A stretch of DNA of 42,999 nucleotides from Gnetum montanum (lineage: Eukaryota; Streptophyta; Gnetopsida; Gnetales; Gnetaceae), in NCBI GenBank assembly GCA_015680685.1, contig MNCI01000962.1, positions 43,500 through 86,498 on the forward strand, in the 5' to 3' direction. Made by a program: the position numbers and the translations under genes. The notes under the pieces are model-generated. The model was not told where the DNA came from and made no database searches. It saw only the letters and a list, made by a program, of their open reading frames with translations. Shown piece after piece: positions 32,860-42,999 of the stretch. Numbering within the stretch: the first letter of the stretch is position 1; every line of letters begins with the position of its first letter.

Positions 32860-33343
32860 AAGTGCCTTTTAATTACTCTTACTCCCATTTTGTGTTAGAT
32901 CTACAAGGATCTTAGTACAACCACGTTGCGTGATAACTCTCACAAATGTCACCAAAGAGAATCTGCAAGTTCCCTTGATGTCACATCCTAATCATTCCCT
33001 TGTGGTCCATCCTTCTTCATTCTAGGTACAATGAATGGAAAATTAAATTTAAGTTTTAAGAATGTCAAGAATATCACTGTACCCTCGAACATAACCTCTT
33101 ATTTGTAGAATGGATGAATCAGTGTAATGGGCTTACTGTCCAAATAATTGATCACTTGAGACTCGATAACATAGAACACACCTCAACCAACGAGCCACAT
33201 GAGTGTTTTATTCATAGATGAGATTACTTATAAAAAGATAAAAAGACAAAAAGATAAAAAAAGAAATTGAAAAATGAAAAAATGAAAAACAAAAAATTGT
33301 AAAATTAAAGAAAATAAAAAATATTTATTAATCTTGCTTGTTA
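32860..33343 (-). repeat. E5 spacer (inverted)
   Basis: Reverse complement of the E1 spacer from about 1510 back to 1049, including the block around AGATCTACAAGGATCTTAGT. It is non-coding and begins exactly at the end of the D LTR. Confidence 0.75.
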
Positions 33344-34687
33344 TTAGGATGGGGGATATCCTCCATAACTAAACGGTTGAGCATGACGAGGATTAACAAA
33401 TGAAAGATGAGGATCCTTGCATGTTGAAAATATCAAAACTTGGTCATACTTACCCCATTGGGGTTCACACACCTGATTATAGTAAGCATAGTGGGGCAAT
33501 TTATAAGATGTGGTTCCCGGGTAAAGAGTTGATCCACTATGATACTTGAGACCATAAGATGGTATGTAAGGATCAGGATGTCACCCTCCATGGCTGTATT
33601 CATTAAACTGTATGGTTGTTGGAGTGTTAATTGGTGGCCTTGATGAGGTGACATGAGGTGTTGGGTTTGAGGAGAAGGATGCACCATAGTGTTGGACTTG
33701 TGCTGAGTTGGAGAATGCAGTGGCCTTGGAACTGTGTTGTTCCTTTCTACGATCATGTCTAAAGAAGGGACACCTTTGATGTTGAGGAGGTCTCTCACTG
33801 CTATTGGAAACAGTAGCACAAGTAATGTTCATGGGTTGTTGCTATGGTGCAGACACTTCAGGAATAGTTGGTGGCGATGTAGAAGGAGAGAAAGGATGAG
33901 AATGTTGAAATTTAGGAGAAGTGTAAGGTACACAAGGTAGTGGTTGTGTTGAGGACATGGGCTGATAGTATTGAGGAGAATGATAATGTGGTGAGATAGA
34001 GTATGTTGACCTAGTTGGGGAAACAAGATGTTGGACTAGATAAGCATTTGGATTCGAATGATATGAAGGGTGTCTCTAGTTTAGGGATGGCTTCCCCCAC
34101 AATTGGGATTGTTGCCACTGTGATTGAACATAGTATCTCTGTATGAACTCTAGGTGTAATGTGCTTCCCCAATGCTCATATAAATGTAACAAGATTGGGC
34201 ATTGGGCCTTGGGATGATCGTACAGGCAAATGTTGCATTCATACGTATGATTGGCAGTTGAGCTCTTATTTTCCTCATCCCTTCTTTTTGATTATCTACT
34301 GATATTTTGTCTTGCTTCTTAGGTTGTCAAAACTCTATCTCCAATAATATTGATATATTTCCCACACTTTTTATGCATCCATTCCAGCATCTTATTGATC
34401 TTTGCCTCAATTTCATCTAATGCTTGTTGTACTAGCAAAGATGGTTCTTCCTCCTTGAGATGGGTTGGTTTCTCCTTTTTATGATTATGGACCTTTGTTA
34501 AGTTGAGATTTTGGTCCCATTGATGTTTTTCAAAACTCTCCCATCTAGCCATTTCTCCTTCTTCTTTTGCTACCCGCTTAATAAGCTCTTGGAATTGATG
34601 GGTTCGTAGTTCATATAATTAACCTTGGGCATACATCCCTAGGGTCTCTCTTGTTTCATTATGAAGCCCATTAATGATATGATATGG
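33344..34687 (-). pseudogene. gag: E5 gag (C-terminal half)
   Basis: Minus-strand Gag homologous to E1: a stretch with EIEAKINKMLEWMHKKCGKY, the zinc knuckle C-N-I-C-L-Y-D-H-P-K-A-Q-C (34237-34199), then the Pro/Ser/Thr-rich tail ending SYGGYPPS with TAA at 33346-33344. Several frameshifts and stops split it. The N-terminal half would lie above 34687 but is replaced by copy B of the non-coding repeat. No pol follows gag, as in E1. Confidence 0.8.
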
Positions 34688-34762
34688 GCATTGCCTCAAC
34701 ACACTGATGAGGGGTGAAAGTCCCCGAAAACATTTTGTGTCACAACAGATGTTGTGCAATGC
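34688..34762 (+). ncRNA. Hammerhead-like core motif in copy B
   Basis: CTGATGA (34704-34710), a 4-bp stem GGGG-TGAAAGT-CCCC, then GAAA (34726-34729) match the hammerhead core with stem II. The domain is enclosed by GCATTGC (34688) and GCAATGC (34756-34762), and a second hairpin CACAAC-AGAT-GTTGTG follows a GTC. What is missing is a clean stem I next to the core; stem III would need a bulge. Treat as a candidate only. Confidence 0.3.
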
Positions 34763-35738
34763 TTTGAGCTTTCTATTACTTTATGTTTAATAGTGTTTCC
34801 GTTTTATAGTTTTTGTAATATTTCTCTCAGCCTCCCGTTCTTTTCCTTGACGCACGAGATCAAATTTCTAAAATTTCTAATGTTTTTCTCTCTATCTCGT
34901 TGCCTTGGAATTGTAGAGCCTTGCCTGACAACATCTTTCGTTGTCCTTTTGGATTCTAACCATTTTCAGATCTTTCTATTTTTGGTTAGGTTTTAATCCT
35001 TTTGCAGGTTCTTCACGGGTTCTGATCACATTGCAGGATTATGCAGACCACAACATGTTTCTTTTTGATCTGTGTTTTGACAACCGCCCTACTTACATTG
35101 GTCCTCTTGGTTGTGGTTTCTTCTAAAGCTGTTTTCTTCAACTTCATCGCAGCCTCTGGTTGTTTCTTCCCCGACGGCATTGCAGATCGTTTCTCCATTG
35201 CTGTTGAAGATCTTTGTTCGTTGCTGTTTTTAGCTGGACATCTGCGTACATGAAATTTTCTAGTGTCGAACCCCTCATGTCCACCATTCAAACATGAGGG
35301 TTCCCCTAAACCCTAAACACCCTTTGGCTCTACCATCTAGATCTGATTTGTTGAATGTTTCATGTTCACCTTTGAAATACTATTTGTAATAGTTTTGTCA
35401 GTACATTGTCCCACCCCCATCTCGCCTTTGACGCGTGGGGTCCGCTCAAATTTTAATGAGTGGGAGTTTCAAATTTTTAAAGTTGGGACACTATTTATAC
35501 ATGTACTGGCATGCTCATTCCCTTGCCTTTGCAGCTTCGGCTGCCTGGCCGCATTGCCTCAACACACTAATGAGGGGTGAAAGTCCCCAAAAACGTTTTG
35601 TGTCACAACAGACGTTGTGCAATGCTTTGAGCTTTCTATTACTTTTTATTTAACAGCGTTTCTGTTTTACAGTTTCTACAGTATTTCTCTCAGCCTTCCC
35701 GTTCTTTTCCTTGACGCACGAGATCAAATTTCTAAAAT
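34688..35738 (+). mobile_element. Non-coding repeat, copy B (TRIM/retrozyme-like, partial dimer)
   Basis: The ends are near-identical direct repeats, 34688-34874 (187 bp) and 35551-35738 (188 bp), offset by 863-864 bases. Between them is sequence shared with copy A, including a TATA-like TATTTATACATG (about 35490) followed by a perfect hairpin GCAGC-TTCG-GCTGC (35531-35544). The element has no conserved protein: the short frames shift between copies A and B. The size and the end repeats fit a TRIM or a plant retrozyme, non-autonomous retrotransposons of 1-1.5 kb. No clear primer-binding site was found. Flanks are E5 gag on the left and E4 ORF3 on the right, with no target duplication seen. 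Confidence 0.65.
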
Positions 35739-35988
35739 GGCTAGTAGTGGCAGACTTCCAACCTTGATTATTATGTTAATGCTTCTCTGGTTATGTAGAA
35801 CATTCTTGAATGATGGATTGAAATTTCTTCTCATCATCCCATGGATTTAGCAAACATGTGAAGTTTGAGCTACTATCTCCTACATGCTACGATTTGTCCA
35901 TTGGCATATCCTCTGTTGTCCCCGTCTTGGCTTTTTTTTTTGTGCCTTAGAAAAGACCTTCTTCCTTAGGTGTTTCTTTTAGTGTCAC
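35739..35988 (-). pseudogene. E4 ORF3 N-terminal remnant
   Basis: On the minus strand, GTGACACTAAAAGAA at 35988 downwards corresponds to ATGGCCCCAAAGAGA of E2 ORF3 and again follows an AG (TACAG). It continues to a segment matching E2 21610-21660 (compare CAAGAATG and CATAACCAGAG) and stops at the edge of copy B. The start codon is lost and stops occur early. The rest of ORF3 and the 3' LTR are missing. Confidence 0.5.
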
Positions 35989-37655
35989 CTGTAGTTACCA
36001 AAGGATCAACATTAGTTTTGGTAATTTTCCTTAATAATGAACCCTTTTTGAATCCCTTAGTTTTCATTTAAGCACAAGGTGATGACAACATACTATGCCC
36101 AAGGTTAGGAGGTAACTAAAATCATCAGGTTGTTCACATTATTTTGATTAATTACTATTAGTTACCATGATGTTGAAAAATAGGATGCTAGAAAAATTTC
36201 AAAGCAGACATCCATAGCCCCCATGACTAATAAACATAACTCTAGAGGCACATAAGTTCTTGAAAAATTGAAACCAAACGTCTAATTTAGAAGATGGCCA
36301 AGAAATATTAATCGATATGAAAATAGAAAGGTAGGGAAAATTAATAAAATGGATGAGAAGTAGTGCCAAAATCATGCTAACTTCAGAGAAATTGTCACTG
36401 ATGTTATGTAAGATGTGAAGGTTAGTTCAAAGCCATGATCAACAAAAGTTATGCAAGTGGGTCCTTTCCAAAGTAGGCTCCTTTCATAATGCCCTTGCAT
36501 AACCACTTCTATAGATGTTTGTGGACACCTGAGAAGTTAAATGTAGACCATGCCTTTGTTCCAAATAAAGCATAATTGCTATGGCTAGGATGTTGCACTA
36601 TACTACACAAAACCAAAAGGCTCATAATCGCATGCAGTAGTGAGGTGGATAATGGGATGAGAAGGGATTGCAAAGATTGGGATGTAAGGTACTTAACCAT
36701 GTCCACAATAGGTTCTTATGAAAAATGTGATTAAAATGTTGAGCATACCTATCTGTCCAAGTTTAGACCAAGTCCATACCATGAATAGTAACCTCACATT
36801 GATGTGTTCCTTCCTACTGACCACCATAAGTCCACAACCACCTCAAAAAATAATCATCACTCCAAAAAGAGAAGAAAAGAGAAGGAAGAAAGGGCCTTAA
36901 TTAGAGGGGTGTCTTTAGGTATGGATAACATGCCTTTCTAGTCCCATAACCAATGCTTGTAGCCCATTATTGTGTATAAGGGATGTGCTTTGAATTTCCA
37001 TTATTGTTTTATTGTTGTTCTCTCTCTCTCTCTCTCTCTCTTTTATTTTTATTTCTTCTTCTTCTTCTTATCTTTTTTTTTTGAATTTTTGGATGAGAAC
37101 CACACCATGCAAAGATAGAGCTTCCTTTTTATTGGTTAATGGATAAGTGATGATACATTCAAAGAGGAGTCATAAACCACATGAAGGAAGTCAAGAAGAA
37201 AACCCAACAAGTCCCCTTGAGGCCACACCCTTTGCCATTCCTAGTTGGTCCTTCCTTTTTTCTTCAAGAAATAATGATCATTGATTAATTTTAGTTGCAT
37301 GAAAGGAGAACCAAATTATTTCCATGAAAAATACCTTTTATTCAAAGAACTAGAGGGATGGATGAGGTGGTCTCACTACTTTACACAATTACTTACCCAA
37401 TCATTTTGATAGCATAGCATAAAAACCCAACACATAGTGTTGACATCTACATTATGGCTGGCAATATTATTAACAAAAACATAAAAGACATGTATGAACA
37501 TAAAGAAAATGACTTAAGAAAAGAGAAAAATATAAAGAAAAGAAAAATATTAAGAAATGGAAAACATATGAAGAATTAGAAAATTTTTGAAGACATAAGA
37601 AAATGAGAAAAAATTGTAAAACAAAAAAAATTAAAAAAAGCACTTATTAGTTCTT
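35989..37655 (-). repeat. E4 post-gag spacer
   Basis: Minus-strand counterpart of the E1/E2 spacer. It contains the conserved hairpin (36503 to 36448) and, at about 37019-37070, a CT-rich microsatellite at the same relative place as the GA repeat of E1. I see no gene here. Confidence 0.7.
36448..36503 (-). other. Conserved spacer hairpin, E4 copy
   Basis: Reading the minus strand, GTTATGCAAGGGC (36503-36491) pairs with CCCACTTGCATAAC (36461-36448), one bulged A. Arms ATGCAAG/CTTGCAT differ from E1 and E0 by matched changes. Confidence 0.6.
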
Positions 37656-40462
37656 AAGCTAAGATGAAACATCTCCCCCATGAATAATCTTATGGTTGCA
37701 TAGCTGGGAGATGGACTACACAATCCCCTGGTTATACACCATCAGTTTCCAATCTATCATCATTACTTATTTAATTAATTGTGTGGTAGCACATCTAACA
37801 TTAGTGATAGTCTCGTTTGGATCATTCAGAGATGTATCTTCATCTGGACTTGAATGTATTTTTATTTTCGGGGATCCAAATGTGTTTGCTTCTTCTTCTT
37901 GATTTTCTATTTTAATTCCTAGGTCTTCGTGTTTAATGCCCTCTTCTAGTGTATTAACAAAGTGTAAGATATCTATGTCTAAATCCTCTATTTGGTCTAT
38001 TTTTAAGTCTATAACTAATAAGTGGATCATTTTCTTTCATGCATCTTTAAAATAGTTTTATATTCTCATTTTCAAGCCACTGGGTGTCTTTTGGTTTAGT
38101 GGCTATTACGAAGACTGGTTTTTGTTCACATACTTGTTCCTTAGCTTTGTTATGGGTTATGTTAATATTTTAAATTTCTAGCCCACAACTGCATCATTTA
38201 CTATTAGTGATGCATGGATTTCTCTGTCTCTCCACAATGATAGGTTTATTGTTTATGTCTTGTGTTGGAGTGGTAATGGGTGTTAGCTTTTGCATATGAT
38301 TAAGAGACAATGGTCATGAAAGGAAGGGTGTTGCACTTGATTGGCACTGTGTTGATTTGGATGAGTTAGTTGGTCCACGAGTGTTGTGCTTATGTGTGGG
38401 AACCATCCTAAAAAAAAGGACATTTCTAAGATTGTGCTGGAGATCTACTGGAATTATCATTTCTATGTATGTTCACAGCACAAGTGGCATTCTCTCATTG
38501 ATGTCATGGTGCTAAACCTTCTTGTGTTGTTGGTGGAAACATATGGTGGAGGGAAGTATGAGAATATTGACGATATGATGAAGGATGAGAGGTGTGAGGT
38601 GGTGATCTCATGGAAGATGTTGCGGGATGATGATATTCAAGAAAGTGGTAGTAGTGATTTGAGGTAGAGGAAGTAGAACTAGTTGGGGAAATAGGTTGTT
38701 GAATGTAATATCCATAAGGGTTTAGCTAGCAGTAAAGGTAGTTATGGTTTGATGATGGCCTCCCCCATGATTGTGGGTTTTGCCATTGTAGTTGATGATA
38801 GTGTTGAGCCTAGTAAGAAGTCCCACTAAAATAGTATAGTTGGTTGTAGGACTATCTAAAATTACCTTGTGAGAAAGTTAATTTCCTAGGCATTTGCTTT
38901 TGTATGAACTTGGGATTCAATGCAAAAGTCCAATATTCATGTAGATGTAACATGACTGGGAAATAGCCCTTTGGATGATCATATATGTAGATGTCACATC
39001 CATCATCTTCTTTGGTGGTTGAGTCTATAGCCTCTTCTTCTATAGCCATTTCCCCTTTCTTCTAATTAGCGTTCTTACTTTTCTTTTGGTTCCTTTTCCT
39101 TCTTTTATTGTGATCACTTGATTTGTTTTGCATTACTCTCTCCTCTATGATTTCTATGTAAGTTGTAACTTTCTCATTTATCCATTTCGACATGTTATCT
39201 AGCTTTGCTTCAAGCTCATCGATAGACTTTTGTATTAGCAAGGTTTGTTCTAAAATAACCTCATCTAGAGTTACCTCTTTTTCCTTATCATAGATGTGGA
39301 TCCTTTTCTTTTGAAGAGTTGGATCCTAATAATTTTCCTCTACATTCTCTCATTTACATAGCTTCCCTTCTTCTTTTTCCACCAACTTAGTTAGCCTTTG
39401 TATTTGATGAACTTTTAGTTCGTATAACTAACCTTGGGCATAAATCCTAAGGGTCTCCCTCATTTCATTATGAAGCCCATCTATGATGTGGAAAAGTTGC
39501 TCTTTTTGAGAGAAATCATGGCTGGGACATCTATGTAGTAGTGAGTAGTATCTATCCAAGGCCACATCCAAGGGTTCATGATTTTTTTGCTTCCACCCTT
39601 GGATTTGTTTTCTTAGGTTGAACAATCTCACGTAGCTTTGGTATTTTTCATTTAAAAGTTCTAGCATTGTGGACCATTGGTGGATGGAGCTTGGTTCCAA
39701 TGATCTATACCAACTTTTAGCTTCGTCTACTAGTGTCCTAGGAAAGAGCATAATCTTTTGCAACTTGTTTTCGATATTTTACAAGGCACAGACATCATGG
39801 AAGTCTTGTAAGTGATGTTGTGGATCAGAATTATAGCCTTCCCTAAATTTAGGAATTTTGTTCATGTCAAGCCATTTGATGCAACTATCCCTTTGATGCC
39901 TTTGGGGTATTTGAACTGCCTCCCTAATCTATGTCAGATCTCTAGTAGCCAATAAGGGTTCATCTGTACTAGACATGTCATGGTGATAACCTATATTTCT
40001 ATTCATTTGATTATGATGATATTGTCTATGCTCATTTTGATGTCTTTGGATTTTCCATTGGGCTTGATTTCTGTCTTTATCTTGACCTTGTAGTGGAGCT
40101 CTATCTCTATACCTATGTTCATCTTTGTTAGAACTCAATGTTGAAGAGGAAGAGGAAGATGAGGAACAAGGAGAACTACCATGGCTCCTATAGTTCTCTC
40201 CATGGTCCCTTAAGTTATCTTGTCTAGGTTTAGAGAAGATCTTAGGCCTTGAGGCCCTTCTTGATCTAGGAATTACTCCATCTCCTTTGGGATTTTTTGC
40301 ATTAGTTGAACATAGTCTTTGAGTGTAGTAAGGGTCTAAATGAGCATAGGAAACTCCTACTTGAGGTTGTTCACTCCAATTTTCTTCAGTATAGATCCTA
40401 TCATTTCTCCTATGAGTGCTTTCATCATGTGATGAAATCTAGGTCCTATGTGAAGAAGACAT
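37656..40462 (-). pseudogene. gag: E4 gag
   Basis: Starts at ATG 40462 (MSSSHRT), about 130 bases inside the LTR. One frame can be followed from 40462 to at least 38852 with stops but no frameshift. Order: Ser-rich block (CSSSSSSSSTLSSNKDEH), DDEPLLAT-like STDEPLLATRDLT, gag core at 39763-39428 (FPRTLVDEAKSWYRSLEPSS, RYYSLLHRCPSHDFSQKE, ETLRIYAQG), and a decayed knuckle C-D-I-Y-I-Y-D-H-P-K-G-Y-F near 38990, where two Cys have been lost. The C-terminal tail below 38850 is heavily decayed but ends at the equivalent of SYGGYPPF near 37690. No pol is present. It is intermediate in decay between E1 and E2. Confidence 0.8.
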
Positions 40463-40594
40463 GATTTTACCTCATAACATGTGTGACTTAAAATATTAAT
40501 ATTTTCTAAAAAATAGATTGTTAATACCTTTACAATGATCATGTAAAATATAACTAATCTAGATAACTAGCACCATCCCTGGGAATGAATCCAA
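40463..40594 (-). other. E4 leader with possible primer-binding site
   Basis: Just inside the LTR the minus strand reads TTGGATTCATTCCCAGGGAT. The placement and the partial likeness to TTGGCGCC-type sites of Athila/Tat elements suggest a decayed tRNA primer site. The tRNA cannot be named. Confidence 0.4.
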
Positions 40595-41478
40595 TGATGA
40601 GTGATGAGGTACCCCTTATGCCCAACCATATGAATCACAAACATTCATGCATGATCTAGTTGAATTTCATGGATGAGACTAGTTGTGGCATCTAGATTGT
40701 TATGCCTTGATTGTAGTTCGTTGTCTTCCCACTTGGACTAGTGGTAGCTTTGTCATGTATGGTTTAGTCCAAAGTGAGACATATGATTCTTGATGTTGTT
40801 TTGGCCTTATGCTACTCCTAATGATAATAAAGAAATCAATTACCTAAATTAATTAACAACAGAAAGTAAAGTCTAAACTAGCTTACATGTGATGAGTGTC
40901 CATTCCCAACTTGACATACACATACTAAACCCATGTATCCACTATTGGGATTACCAAGTGCTATGCTACTAGGCAAACCAAGTAATAACACTACGAGGAT
41001 TACCAAGCGAATACATGTTTATGCTTGAAATTGGTCACGCTCATCCTGCCAATGCATTAATATTCATGGAAATGTAAATATTAACTAAGTACATGAAAAG
41101 TAAATTACATAGAAAGTGAATCTAATTACATCAAAGTGCTAAAATAAATAAGAATCAATCTTGATCTTATTGTTGTTCATGAAATGTGTCTAGGTACATT
41201 GCCACTCGAATAAAACATCATACAACTGACTCAGATCCCTAGTGTGGGCATTCACCAACTATTTTCTAAGACTATAGAATAAAATTGCAAGAGTTTGGCT
41301 ACTTTATTAATAAAGACTTATTTATATCATGTGCCCAAGCATTATATTTATAGGCTAGCACAAAACCCGCAATATTGGATATCTAACATCACTTCATAGC
41401 CCCCGATATCGAGTATTAGATATCAAGGCTATGATATCGAATATTTAATATCAAAGCCAGACAAAATGCACTTCATCA
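40595..41478 (-). mobile_element. 5' LTR (type 2) of E4, 884 bp
   Basis: Minus strand starts TGATGAAGTGC at 41478 and ends CACTCATCA at 40595. U3 has GATATT/GATATC/CGATATC motifs (41455-41370), then a TATA box (CTATAAATATAATG, about 41352). It aligns with 24324-25237 and, at its 3' third, with 3803-4125. The matching 3' LTR is not in the window. Confidence 0.85.
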
Positions 41479-42999
41479 ACAAGAAAAATTATAACAACTT
41501 GAACTCAAATATCCTTTCCCCTTGGTATATTCTTTGATTTGAATCTTTGATATGTTGTTTGATATGTCTTGTATTTAGTACTTTTTTGGTAGATGAGTAT
41601 GCTCGTGTTATGGTTTGGTTAAGTTATGTATCTTATAACTACCTTAGTGGGTGTGTTTGGTATTTTAATCTATTTTATTTTATTTTAGATTATTTTTTAT
41701 TTTTTTAAATTAAACATATGTGCACTAACACCTTTGTTAAAGTTTTGAGTAAGTAGGTATTAGGTACTAGACAGGTTATTAGCATGAGGTACTACATTAG
41801 ATTTATGGTATATTTGGTTACTATGTGTTTCATTTGCTTTGTGATTATTTTAAAAAGTAATTAATTATATTTTAATTTAATTTAATTTATTTTTTTTGGA
41901 GAGTGGTTTGTGGTAGTAGCTTAGTTAGTTAGTTTGTATCTTAGACCCTTCATTAGTAACATAGGAGGCAGGGTGGAGGGTTAGGTTATTATAGTTGATA
42001 TTGTTGATATTTTTAAAAAATAAAAGAGAGGAAAACTAATTGTTAGTTAGGAGGATGACCTTGCTCTAACATTTACATCAATTTCAACATTTGTGCTTGA
42101 ACTTAAAATAGCAAAAGGATTTGAGTTAGCAATAGAAAGCTGTGACAACATATTAGTAACTGAAAAAAATATGAGAAATTGGTAGCACATAATTTGCATC
42201 ACCATTAACTTAATATTAGGTTTGTGTTGATAACTATTAGTTATAGTTTGCTTCTCAACATTAGTAGTAATCTGTCATTTAGCATTAAATTTTTCAAATA
42301 AGGATAGATTTGCCTCATGAGCTATTTGCCTAGATTGATCAGTACTTCTTGTAGTACAAGTAAAAACATTCATAGAAATTTTTATATTCTATGATTTCTT
42401 TATTGCCATTTGATCATTCTTATCACTGACATTAACTTAATTATTCATATCTTCAACTTCACATTATTTTTTTTCTTTTATTAATTTAAACACATCTTTT
42501 CTTTTCCTCTATATCTTTTTCTCAAGTAATAAAGGATAAACATTAAACAAATATCTTTCACGACGATAAAAATTACAAGAATTAGGAGAATTATAATATG
42601 TAATTGGTTGAATGTAAGTCTTTCTATTTGTTTGCAAAAATAATTCATTTTTATGGCTATGAAGGTTGATTTTAACAAAAAAAGAAAAAAAAAACATTTG
42701 TGAAAACTAGATGGTGTGAAAATAGATTCTATATGCTTGATAGGGCTAAGAAGACTAATAATTTCTTACTCATATTTTTGAGAAATTAATGAAAATTTAA
42801 ATAGATCAATAAAACATGGAACTTTAGAATATTCCTTAGATGCAATATCAATATTTGACGTCCACTTATGAATGATCAACATTACATGTTTATATATAAA
42901 AGACTCGAAATCTAGGACATATTGCACCATCAAAGCATTGCCTAGCTTAATAAGAAAAAAAAAAGAATAATACTTGGCATAAGTAACTTGGATGTCATG
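41479..42999. other. AT-rich DNA beyond E4
   Basis: I see no gene. A block at 42395-42490 matches 4822-4920. On the minus strand near 42600, NSCNFYRRERYLFNVYP looks like a decayed CCHC zinc knuckle of another retroelement Gag, but too little remains to be sure. Confidence 0.5.

Noticed and set aside
35041-35253. 70-codon hydrophobic open frame in copy B that could look like a membrane peptide
   Set aside because: Frame and sequence are not conserved in copy A, which differs by indels; the hydrophobic look comes from T-rich DNA.
37019-37070. CT-rich microsatellite in the E4 spacer
   Set aside because: Ordinary simple repeat; the same kind of repeat lies at the equivalent place in E1.
1-42999. 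tRNA, rRNA, CRISPR array or organelle DNA
   Set aside because: No cloverleaf, conserved rRNA block or regularly spaced repeat was seen, and the intron-bearing gene and LTR elements fit nuclear DNA.

Overview
The window looks like nuclear DNA of a land plant with a large, repeat-filled genome. The evidence is one intron-containing DEAD-box RNA helicase gene whose closest match from memory is Arabidopsis RH24, surrounded by old Ty3/gypsy LTR retrotransposons of the Athila/Tat type and one scrap of a Ty1/copia element. The heavy decay and nesting would suit a gymnosperm, but that is a guess. I saw no tRNA, rRNA, CRISPR array or prokaryotic feature.

Layout. 1-3802 is the 3' part of a gag-only gypsy element (E1) with its 3' LTR, nested in an LTR fragment of a second family (3803-4125). 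4126-5192 is AT-rich DNA. 5193-9223 holds the promoter region and five coding exons of the RH24-like gene, the only intact gene. 9224-11020 is 3' UTR plus DNA in which I recognise nothing. 11021-13145 is a broken RNase H-integrase fragment with its downstream spacer (E0), followed by a copia RNase H scrap on the minus strand (13150-13645). 13646-25237 is the most complete gypsy copy (E2: gag, pol, spacer, a third reading frame ORF3, 3' LTR), but riddled with stops. 25238-28988 is another pol copy (E3). 28989-32859 holds two LTRs and a gag-only internal region (D), interrupted by a non-coding repeat (copy A). 32860-34687 is a minus-strand gag-only fragment (E5). 34688-35738 is a second copy of the non-coding repeat (copy B), with 187-bp direct repeats at both ends. 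35739-41478 is a minus-strand gag-only element (E4) with its 5' LTR. 41479-42999 is AT-rich DNA with one short repeat shared with the RH24 upstream region.

How the parts relate. E2 and E3 represent the autonomous form (gag-protease-RT-RNase H-integrase, in E2 followed by ORF3). E1, D, E4 and E5 go from gag straight into the spacer with no pol, the layout known as TR-GAG elements, which would need enzymes supplied by a relative. Comparing the copies by eye exposes three things no single copy shows: a base-paired RNA-like element in the spacer whose arms change together between copies; a 61-63 base intron-like segment that splits ORF3 after its third codon; and an unusual CX2CX3HX4C zinc knuckle in Gag. 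The two copies of the non-coding repeat carry a hammerhead-ribozyme-like core, which recalls plant retrozymes, but the pairing is incomplete.

All alignments were done by eye; percent identities, element ages and family names would need a computed alignment.
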